From Candidatus Stahliibacteriota bacterium (lineage in GTDB: Bacteria > Hydrothermota > Tepidihabitantia > B3-TA06): a stretch of DNA of 13,111 bases. Of the stretch, positions 6,103 through 11,531 are shown in pieces (within the stretch, counting starts at the first letter, position 1; each line of letters opens with the position of its first letter). The stretch spans positions 1 to 13,111 of the forward strand of contig DAOVCF010000035.1 of the NCBI GenBank assembly GCA_030670165.1, in the 5' to 3' direction. The notes under the pieces were generated by a model. It worked only from the letters and a program-made list of their open reading frames with translations, was not told where the DNA came from and ran no database searches. Made by a program: the position numbers and the translations under genes.

Positions 6103-7365
6103 ATGAAGAAGGAAACCGGTTTCTACGGCGACGTTCTTGATGGGCTCCATAATGCCGCGGATTTGATGAAGCTAAATCCCGAGATCCTAAAGATCCTTAC
6201 CAAGACTACCAACGAGATTATCGTCAACTTCCCGGTAAAGATGTCAAACGGTCTGGTGGAGATGTTCACTGGCTATCGTGTGCAGCACAACAACGTGATG
6301 GGTCCCTACTCGGGCGGACTTCGCTTTCATCCCTGGGTTGATCTGGGAGAGATGCGCGCGCTTGCTACTGTGATGACGTGTAAGGCGACTATCGCCGGTA
6401 TCCCATTCGGCGGGGCTGCAGGCGGGATCCAGTTCAACCCCTCTGACTACAACTCCTCTGATGTGGAACGAATCACCCGCCGCTTTACCTACTCCCTTGG
6501 TTCGAACATCGGAGCGGAGTACGACATACTCACCTCGGACGTGAACACAAACCCCCAGACTATGGCCTGGATACTGGATACCTACCTATCTACCATGCCT
6601 CCGGAAAAAAGGCAGGCCAAAACACACGTGGTCACCGGCAAGCCCATCCATCTGGGTGGCTGTGTTGGTCACGACAAGGCCGCCGCTCAAGGTTTGGTAT
6701 TCGCTATCGAGGAATGGGCCAGGGATCGGGCCTTTGATCTTGCAAATGCTACCTACACGGTGCAGGGATTCGGAAGCGTAGGCGCGTGGGCGTCCCTGCT
6801 GCTGAAGCAAAAAGGGGCGAAACTGGTTGCAGTTGAGGATGCATCCGGTCCTATCTATAACCTGGATGGAATCAATCCCGAGGATCTTCTCACCTACCAT
6901 AAGGAGAACGGACACATAGCTGGCTATAACCAGGCCAAATCTATTGACCATGAGGCTTTCCTTGCTGCCAAGGCCGATATTTTCATACCCGCTGCATTGG
7001 AGAACCAGGTTACTGCTCAGACCGCGCCCAAGCTTAACGTGAAGCTGGTTGCCGAAGGAGCCGACTGTCCTTGCGACCGCGAAGGAGACCGGATTCTGCA
7101 GGAGAGAAAGATCGACGTGCTTCCTGACATACTCTGTAACTCCGGCGGCGTGATCGTTAGCTACTGCGAGTGGCTGCAGAACAAACGAAGCGAACTGTGG
7201 GAGCTCGAAGAGGTAGACCGCAAATTGCAGAACAAGATGAAGGATGCCTATAACCGTGTGCGCGACCGCGCAGCGGAGTTCAAAACCAACTGGCGCACCG
7301 CGGCACGCATCGAGGCACTTGCAAGATTGCAGCGGATCTACAAGAGACGAGGTGTCTTCCCGTAA
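6103..7365 (+). CDS. Glutamate dehydrogenase paralogue lacking catalytic lysine (probable pseudoenzyme or regulatory subunit)
   Basis: A full-length GDH homologue, clearly co-linear and mostly identical with its upstream neighbour. The frame is open from GTG 6097, but the AAGGAG at 6092-6097 and comparison with the neighbour's MKK start favour ATG 6103. Numbered from there, the K89-equivalent is Ser70 (GPYSGG) and the catalytic Lys125-equivalent is Ala106 (PFGGAAGG). PAPD has become LTSD, with the Asp kept at 146, and EGANGPT has become EGADCPC. The dinucleotide motif is GFGSVG. Lys94 and the VSYCEW serine persist. The reading frame is uninterrupted, so it is maintained but almost certainly cannot catalyse the normal reaction. 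Thermus thermophilus GDH pairs a regulatory GdhA with a catalytic GdhB, and this tandem suggests a similar hetero-oligomer. The analogy is inference. Confidence 0.88.
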   Translation: MKKETGFYGDVLDGLHNAADLMKLNPEILKILTKTTNEIIVNFPVKMSNGLVEMFTGYRVQHNNVMGPYSGGLRFHPWVDLGEMRALATVMTCKATIAGIPFGGAAGGIQFNPSDYNSSDVERITRRFTYSLGSNIGAEYDILTSDVNTNPQTMAWILDTYLSTMPPEKRQAKTHVVTGKPIHLGGCVGHDKAAAQGLVFAIEEWARDRAFDLANATYTVQGFGSVGAWASLLLKQKGAKLVAVEDASGPIYNLDGINPEDLLTYHKENGHIAGYNQAKSIDHEAFLAAKADIFIPAALENQVTAQTAPKLNVKLVAEGADCPCDREGDRILQERKIDVLPDILCNSGGVIVSYCEWLQNKRSELWELEEVDRKLQNKMKDAYNRVRDRAAEFKTNWRTAARIEALARLQRIYKRRGVFP

Positions 7366-7384
7366 CCCGTAACACCCGTAACAC
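7366..7384 (+). repeat. 19-bp repeat after the second GDH stop (copy 2)
   Basis: Identical to 6055-6073 and starting at the base after the TAA. Here the last unit forms a small hairpin, cccgt with acggg, which begins a run of three successive hairpins ending at 7446. The first copy lacks this hairpin run, in keeping with an internal position in the operon. Confidence 0.6.
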
Positions 7385-7396
7385 GGGCATAAATTT

Positions 7397-7446
7397 CCCC
7401 TAGAAGGGGTTCAGCTCAAACAGGTCGGGGCGTCGGCCCCGGCCTG
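7397..7446 (+). terminator. Hairpin cluster ending the GDH operon
   Basis: A 4-bp stem, cccc (7397-7400) with gggg (7406-7409), is followed by an 11-bp GC-rich stem. The larger stem pairs caggtcggggc (7421-7431) with gccccggcctg (7436-7446) around a 4-nt loop, with one G-U pair. No T tract follows, so it is either a non-canonical terminator or a 3'-end stabilising structure. Its place right after the last operon gene supports an end-of-transcript role. Confidence 0.5.
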
Positions 7447-7752
7447 TCAAGGGAATCTCATTCCAGAGTGCATCTCTTCGGGGGAAAGAAATTAGGCAAG
7501 AGATGGCTCTGATTAACCGTAAAACCAATAGAGCTACCTCCACCGGTTAGACAAACCACTCGTCCATCATGCGGTAAAATTATCCTCGGGATGATGAACG
7601 TGCCTCGGGCAAGTCAGGTTTCCGATTGCCTTCCACGTTTATTCTACAGCCTATCAAGCACCGACATTCACACCGCAGCACCGCGCTTTAGTTTACCACC
7701 GACCTGCAAGCGTGAGGCGGGGCTGCCGTAGGGCGCACAGGTTCTAGGGGCG

Positions 7753-7955
7753 GTGCGCCGAGTGGTCTCGGATGCTTGCACCGGATTCAAAAACGAGTGC
7801 GTCGGTCTCTGCGCGACCAAGGACAGCCCACGGCTAGCTGCCTGTCTAAGAAGCGCTATAAGGCTCAAGCGAAAACCGAACCTAAGAAGATAGAGGACGA
7901 GGTTAAGAAAGCAGAAGATGAGGAAGCTAGGCTTGTCAAAATACGCAAAGAATAA
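7753..7955 (+). pseudogene. Possible frameshifted small gene with Cys-rich start and Lys/Glu-rich tail
   Basis: From a GTG at 7753, one frame reads SDACTGFKNECVGLCATKDS followed by RLAACL, a cysteine-spaced pattern that looks coding. It soon becomes Arg-rich and stops. The neighbouring frame then continues from about 7842 as SKKRYKAQAKTEPKKIEDE, followed by a charged coiled-coil-like tail, to a TAA at 7953-7955. Joining the two frames near 7840 would give a protein of roughly 65-70 aa. No ribosome-binding site is evident. This may be a real decayed gene or a coincidence of composition, and no family can be named. Confidence 0.25.
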
Positions 7956-8014
7956 GGCAAGGAAGCCTGGGCCAAGACTTTATTATTCGAGATTATTAGA
8001 TTTAGGGAATAAAA

Positions 8015-8122
8015 ATGTCCATAAATAACCGCCAGGGGATGGAATTATTAAGTCGCGCAACTGCGTCACTTACCAAACGCGCGGACAAGTTTATTGGGGC
8101 TATTAAAAAAATGGTTGAATAA
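8015..8122 (+). CDS. Small hypothetical protein, 35 aa
   Basis: The ATG at 8015 is preceded by AGGGA at 8004-8008 with good spacing, and the frame ends at a TAA at 8120-8122. The product begins MSINNRQGMELLSRATASL and ends in a lysine-rich amphipathic segment (KKMVE). Such short frames arise by chance, and the flanking DNA is degraded, so this is tentative. No family is recognised. Confidence 0.25.
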   Translation: MSINNRQGMELLSRATASLTKRADKFIGAIKKMVE

Positions 8123-8335
8123 AGCTATAATTGAGGAATAAACACGGCAAACTCAGGGCACTACGTTTATTGCTATCCCATATTGAGGATACCCTTCCAG
8201 CCCTATAGCTTTTCTTTCCTTCCGCACTTCCGAGCCTGCTGATTGCGATTACTTCGCGGCATACGGTTTTAATGAAGAAGAATTAAAAAAACGCTCAAGC
8301 TTGATAAGCGTATCATGAGATACCGATAAGGTCTT

Positions 8336-9643
8336 ATGTGTATCTTATGTGTAGGGGGGCTTGACACGAGGGAAGTAGGGACTATTCTTATATCAACAAT
8401 GGGAATTCAAATGAATAAACGACAAATTTTTCTCATCATCGCGATAGCCGTTGGCATATTGTTGCTGATTATCCTTGCGAAGAAGATGGGAACGGTTACG
8501 GATCAGCCCGTACTGCGAAGGAAATCGAGGCACAAAAGGATAGTCTTAAGACCTAGTGACCTTGACTTCTCAATTAAAGGAATTAAACTTATTGGTAACG
8601 TGAGACTCTTTCAGCGTACCAACGGACGCTGGTATGTGAGGTTCACGCTAAACGGGAAAAGGCGGATGCTTTCCACAGGAGAGACCGACAAAACCCATGC
8701 TCTATTAAAACTTGGAGAGATTGTCAAGGCGGCTGAATGCACCAACGCCTTTGGGCCACCCCTCAAGCGTGTTTCAACGTTCCGAGAGTTAGCCGAGGAG
8801 TATATTGCTTACGCAGAGGCTAACAAGGCCTCTTCTACGATCCAAAGGGATAAACGCAGGCTTGGCAAGCTTTTTGCGGCGTTCGGTTCTAATCGGTTAA
8901 CCGACATAACACAGCGCAAGGTTGAACTCTACATGCAGGAGCGTGAAAAAGGGGTCAAGCCCGCAACCGTCAACCGTGATTTGGCTCTACTTAAGCACAT
9001 GCTGAACAAGGCGGTTGACTGGGGATACCTAAAGTCCAACCCTATCAAGCGGGTAAAGTTCCTTAAGGAGCCTCCAGGACGGACGCGGTATCTTAACGAC
9101 GCTGAACGTGAGCGGTTGCTTGACGCCTGCAAGCACAGTGATAGCGATATGCTGTATCCGGTAGTCCTAACTGCCCTCTTGACCGGAATGCGGAGAGGCG
9201 AACTGCAGGAGCTTACTTGGGATGATGTCAACTTCGCAGAGGCCCGCATAACGGTGAAACGGTCTAAGAACAATGAAACGAGGCATATCCCGATTCATGA
9301 AACCTTGCTCGAAGTGCTCCAGCAACTGCGCAACCGCTATCCCTACGCGCAGTACGTCTTCTGTAAACCTGACGGCAAGCCTTACGGAAACTGGAGAAGG
9401 GCCTTTGAGACTGCGTGCAGACAAGCAGGCGTGGCGAACTTCCGGTTTCACGATTTACGTCATACCTTCGGAAGCTATCTCGGTATGAAGGGATGCAACG
9501 CCTACACGATTATGCGTCTCATGGGCCATAAGACGATAGCTATGAGTGCTCGGTATACGCATATCTCGGAGGAACAGCTTAGGGCCGCTGTAGACGAAAT
9601 TGGTGCAAAAGTGGTGCAATTCCCTCAAGCCCAGACTTGGTAA
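8336..9643 (+). CDS. int: Tyrosine recombinase (island integrase) with N-terminal membrane segment
   Basis: The C-terminal half is a canonical site-specific tyrosine recombinase. Numbered on the 435-aa frame, it has Arg286 (LLTGMRRGEL), probable Lys311, His372 and Arg375 (FHDLRH), His398 (LMGHK) and nucleophile Tyr407 (SARYTHI). A SAM-like core-binding domain spans about 145-235. An N-terminal arm-binding-like domain (RLFQRTNGRWYVRFTL) lies at about 90-125. Unusually, about residues 31-48 (IFLIIAIAVGILLLIILA) form a clear hydrophobic span flanked by basic residues. The ATG at 8411 (MNKRQ) is a more credible start than 8336 and keeps the span. GTG 8600 would give a conventional soluble integrase but has no well-spaced ribosome site. 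The gene ends 25 bp before the intact tRNA-Thr, and its last codons contain the 24-bp end repeat. Confidence 0.9.
   Translation: MCILCVGGLDTREVGTILISTMGIQMNKRQIFLIIAIAVGILLLIILAKKMGTVTDQPVLRRKSRHKRIVLRPSDLDFSIKGIKLIGNVRLFQRTNGRWYVRFTLNGKRRMLSTGETDKTHALLKLGEIVKAAECTNAFGPPLKRVSTFRELAEEYIAYAEANKASSTIQRDKRRLGKLFAAFGSNRLTDITQRKVELYMQEREKGVKPATVNRDLALLKHMLNKAVDWGYLKSNPIKRVKFLKEPPGRTRYLNDAERERLLDACKHSDSDMLYPVVLTALLTGMRRGELQELTWDDVNFAEARITVKRSKNNETRHIPIHETLLEVLQQLRNRYPYAQYVFCKPDGKPYGNWRRAFETACRQAGVANFRFHDLRHTFGSYLGMKGCNAYTIMRLMGHKTIAMSARYTHISEEQLRAAVDEIGAKVVQFPQAQTW
9599..9622 (+). repeat. 24-bp direct repeat inside the int 3' end
   Basis: A perfect copy of 328-351 that encodes IGAKVVQF near the integrase C-terminus, with two ggtgca units 11 bp apart (9602 and 9613). 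Its position 44-67 bp before the right tRNA boundary fits an arm site overlapping the int gene. Confidence 0.6.
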
Positions 9644-9665
9644 TCTCCCAAGTTACGCAAATACG

Positions 9666-9711
9666 TATGCCGGAGTAGCTCAGTTGGCCAGAGCAGCGGT
9701 TTTGTAAACCG
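9666..9711 (+). repeat. Right 46-bp direct repeat, attR-like core
   Basis: Matches 120-165 with one mismatch. It covers the 5' half of the intact tRNA-Thr. If the island integrated here, this half was supplied by the element and restores the gene with the host's own 3' half. That is the less common arrangement, since elements usually carry the tRNA 3' end. Confidence 0.7.
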
Positions 9712-9742
9712 CAGGTCGGGGGTTCGACTCCCTTCTCCGGCT
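9669..9742 (+). tRNA. tRNA-Thr (anticodon TGT)
   Basis: A complete cloverleaf of 74 nt without encoded CCA. The 7-bp acceptor pairs gccggag with ctccggc. The D arm contains AGCTCAGTTGG, and the anticodon stem gcggt/accgc encloses loop tttgtaa with anticodon TGT, which reads ACA. The T arm has TTCGACT with two G-U pairs in its stem. The discriminator base is T, and a T tract (9742-9746) follows. It is the only intact tRNA-Thr(TGT) in the window, so its expression now depends on DNA provided by the island side. Confidence 0.95.
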
Positions 9743-10061
9743 TTTTCAATCGTTACCCAGTAGAGCGCAACTCGTTGTAACACAAGCACTTACAAGGGAT
9801 ATAGGTATCTCTTGGTGCGGGTGCAGGGTTTACCCTATCGCATCTGAAAAGTAGTCGAATGGGTGCAAAAACGGCTAAGAATCCCTAAAATGACACAGTT
9901 ACTGACACAGCCCAAAAGAGTGCTCGGAGAAACACAGCCCAAACACATCGCCGTCAGTTTGGGCCGCTGCCCAGAACTCAAAAGGTTAGTGCAGCAGGTC
10001 TATATCTTCTCAAGCCGCTCTCTGAATCCGTCATGTCAATAACGTCATGCTTAGGGGTATG
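9743..10061. other. Intergenic region with a second set of arm-like repeats
   Basis: No gene is seen. Motifs like those at the island's left end recur: ggtgcg at 9814, ggtgca at 9820 and 9862, and a tgacacag pair at 9891 and 9903 with the same 12-bp spacing. The segment acacagcccaaa appears twice (about 9905 and 9932). GCCCAAA (9937-9943) pairs with TTTGGGC (9958-9964) in a hairpin. The region lies outside the proposed right boundary, so it may be the left end of another integrated element or a relic of one. Confidence 0.4.
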
Positions 10062-10511
10062 TTAATCTTCCAATAACTCCGGGTGATTGGCTTTGAGCCA
10101 TTCCTTAACCCTTTGACGTAAATCCTGTGCCAACTCAATCATCTCCCTCAACTCCTGTTCGGAAATCGTTCCCGTTACATCGTAGCTGCTAATGCTTCGT
10201 TTTTTGCTGAAAGCATGAAGTCTGCGGACAAACTTGGAGTCCAGCGCGAGCGTTAGGGATAGAGATTCTATGGTATAGTAGTGGTGAGAACTATGGGTAG
10301 TTCGGAAACCAACTGCCCGAAGCGCTACTGTGGCTGCTTGAAGCGCAGCGTTGTAGGCTATAGTGAAACGCCAGTCAAGGGGCAACTCCTGTGTCCGACA
10401 AGCCTTAAGGTCACGAGCGACAAGACTCAACAAGTCGCTAATTTCTTGCCGACTGCTGGTATGTTCCTTCAACCAGCCGTTCTTAACCCAGTCCTGCAAC
10501 CTCATGTTCAT
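10062..10511 (-). CDS. HEPN-domain protein, probable toxin of an MNT/HEPN pair
   Basis: A 149-aa, all-helical protein. The motif R70-x5-H76-x-Y78 (RTTHSSHHYYTIESL) matches the R-x(4-6)-H-x-Y ribonuclease signature of HEPN toxins, including the tyrosine that MNT antitoxins can modify by adding AMP. The length and the C-terminal helices (ELREMIELAQDLRQRVKEWL) suit the family. The gene is read after the MNT gene and overlaps it. The annotated ATG at 10511 sits directly against the AGGGA. The second ATG at 10505 has better spacing and is the likelier start. HEPN-MNT pairs act as toxin-antitoxin modules in the cytoplasm; target RNA and phenotype here are unknown. Confidence 0.8.
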   Translation of the reverse strand: MNMRLQDWVKNGWLKEHTSSRQEISDLLSLVARDLKACRTQELPLDWRFTIAYNAALQAATVALRAVGFRTTHSSHHYYTIESLSLTLALDSKFVRRLHAFSKKRSISSYDVTGTISEQELREMIELAQDLRQRVKEWLKANHPELLED

Positions 10512-11091
10512 TCCCTACCAGGAATATCTTTTCACCCTTAATAACGCGTGTCAGGAAATGGTGTCCTTCGGCTAGCTTCTTGTCGAACTCATCGGGCGGA
10601 TAGACCGTAGGGTTAATCTCCCGTCTAAGCTTCTCTTGAGCAGGTGTAAGCGCTTCTACGACCTCTGTGAAGCTTACCTCGCCTATCACCATTACGTCCA
10701 CATCGCTTGAGGCATTCTGTTGCCCCTGAGCAAAGGAGCCGTAGATGAACGCCGCACTGATCCGTTCGGCCAACGGGATCAACGCCGCCTTGAGCACATC
10801 CACCAGACCAAAGGTTTTCATCACCAAATTCTTAAGTTCGTCAAAGATAGGACAGTCCTTATTGGCGCGGTGATACACCACTCGTCCACGAACCTCACGG
10901 GCAAGAATACCTGCAAAGGTAAGCCTATCTAATTCCCTGTAAACTGTTCCTACACTTACGCCAGTAATCTTCGCAACCTGGCGGGTATAAAAGGACTCGT
11001 CTGTATGGGAATAAAGCAAGGCCAGAATAGCGCGACGGGTCTTACCAAAGAGCGCCGAAGCCAAGGGAGTTTGATTTGTAGCTATTCTCAT
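10483..11091 (-). CDS. HTH-nucleotidyltransferase (MNT) fusion, probable antitoxin and autorepressor
   Basis: A 202-aa protein. A winged helix-turn-helix of ArsR/MarR style occupies about 14-75, with FYTRQVAKITGVSVGTVYRELDRL as the recognition region. The minimal nucleotidyltransferase domain follows: GSFAQG (118-123) and SSDVDVMV (128-135) supply the glycine-serine loop and the metal-binding Asp130/Asp132 pair. In characterised MNT/HEPN modules this enzyme neutralises the HEPN partner by AMP transfer. The extra DNA-binding domain suggests it also represses its own operon. It overlaps the HEPN gene by 23-29 bp. The start codon has no ribosome-binding site and is overlapped by the operator repeats, so the mRNA may be poorly initiated or another start may be used. 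Confidence 0.85.
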   Translation of the reverse strand: MRIATNQTPLASALFGKTRRAILALLYSHTDESFYTRQVAKITGVSVGTVYRELDRLTFAGILAREVRGRVVYHRANKDCPIFDELKNLVMKTFGLVDVLKAALIPLAERISAAFIYGSFAQGQQNASSDVDVMVIGEVSFTEVVEALTPAQEKLRREINPTVYPPDEFDKKLAEGHHFLTRVIKGEKIFLVGNEHEVAGLG

Positions 11092-11121
11092 TTCGAGAAC
11101 GATTGTTCTCTTTTTGAGAAC
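11084..11121 (-). promoter_or_regulatory. Putative operator, four GAGAAC/GTTCTC half-sites
   Basis: On the plus strand the half-sites are ATTCTC (11084-11089), GAGAAC (11095-11100), GTTCTC (11105-11110) and GAGAAC (11116-11121), alternating in orientation at about 10-11 bp. They form two 17-18 bp inverted repeats with 5-bp centres, 4 bp apart. The array overlaps the ATG of the HTH-MNT gene and lies downstream of the promoter at 11154-11182. That fits autoregulation by the antitoxin's winged HTH, though the binding protein is inferred. Confidence 0.6.
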
Positions 11122-11153
11122 GCTTGCTTGCGGTTGGTTTCGCTCATTAGTCT

Positions 11154-11182
11154 ATTATATCAGGAGTACCGGGAATTTGCAA
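11154..11182 (-). promoter_or_regulatory. sigma70 promoter of the MNT/HEPN operon
   Basis: Read on the minus strand, TTGCAA (11177-11182) and a perfect TATAAT (11154-11159) are separated by 17 bp. Transcription would begin near 11147, about 56 nt before the ATG, placing the GAGAAC array inside the transcribed leader where a bound repressor would act as a roadblock. Confidence 0.65.
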
Positions 11183-11473
11183 GGGTTGTCCTTTGCATGG
11201 CTTTAGTATAGGGAGAGCAAGAGGTCTGTCAATATGGTCTATCTTACTGAATCGGCCAGGCGGTTATGGCCTTATCAATCTCATCCATTAACTTGATGGT
11301 TTCGCGCAGGGCAAGAACTGTCTTCTAGTAGTGTGTGGTGTCGTCGCATGAGAGCTTTACCTCCCTATGAAAATATTGACCTAGATTGGGTTTGGGAAAC
11401 GGAACCCAAAAGTGAAAGGAAGTTCACCTTCAATCTTGGCATCAACTACATAGGATGCGAGGATGCGGAGGGC
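11183..11473. other. Intergenic stretch with fragmentary open frames
   Basis: No confident gene. On the minus strand a short coding-like fragment ending at 11244 reads KTVLALRETIKLMDEIDKAI plus seven residues, but a stop lies directly upstream, so it may be the tail of a decayed gene. On the plus strand an ATG at 11348 opens a 47-aa frame to 11491 (MRALPPYENIDLDWVWETEP and onward) with no ribosome site, and its end overlaps the next promoter. Neither is recognised. Confidence 0.3.
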
Positions 11474-11501
11474 TTGACAAGGTTCTCATAAAGCCTATAT
11501 T
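11474..11501 (+). promoter_or_regulatory. Putative sigma70 promoter for the secreted repeat protein
   Basis: TTGACA (11474-11479) and TATATT (11496-11501) are separated by 16 bp. The predicted start near 11508 gives a short leader carrying a strong AAAGGAGG ribosome site at 11519-11526, before the ATG at 11532. Confidence 0.55.
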
Positions 11502-11531
11502 TGGAATGAAAGCAAATTAAAGGAGGTCGTT

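Larger units (their letters stand above)
7447..8335. other. Gene-poor, hairpin-rich stretch with decayed coding debris
   Basis: About 890 bp hold no convincing full-length gene. The first part (7447-7700) has scattered short inverted repeats, for example taaccg with cggtta and catcat with atgatg, and no readable protein. 7705-7783 is unusually rich in mutually pairing segments. 7753-7955 looks like a frameshifted small gene, and 8015-8122 is a small open frame with a ribosome site. The remainder up to 8335 is AT-rich and unassigned. I found no recognisable tRNA, tmRNA, RNase P or SRP RNA signature. Confidence 0.5.
166..9711. mobile_element. Putative integrated genomic island in tRNA-Thr
   Basis: The element is delimited by the 46-bp tRNA-Thr direct repeats, with a tyrosine recombinase just inside the right boundary and arm-like repeats inside both ends. 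Its cargo is an HD-domain protein, a histidine kinase/sigma54-activator pair, a Cys-motif protein, two glutamate dehydrogenase homologues and a stretch of degraded DNA. No phage structural, conjugation or replication genes are visible, so it would be an integrative island rather than a recognisable prophage or ICE. The boundaries are seen in sequence; that the whole interval moved as one unit is inference. Part of the cargo could have been trapped by successive events. Confidence 0.55.

Noticed and set aside
7750..7830. tRNA-Ser, tRNA-Leu or selenocysteine-like tRNA suggested by gccgagtgg and ggattcaaaa
   Set aside because: No matching acceptor stem or TTCRA-type T loop can be placed, and the anticodon stem does not pair.
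7668..7868. 66-aa minus-strand ORF in the gene-poor region
   Set aside because: Low-complexity Arg/Ser/Ala composition, no clear ribosome site, and it lies over GC-rich hairpins; likely a chance frame.
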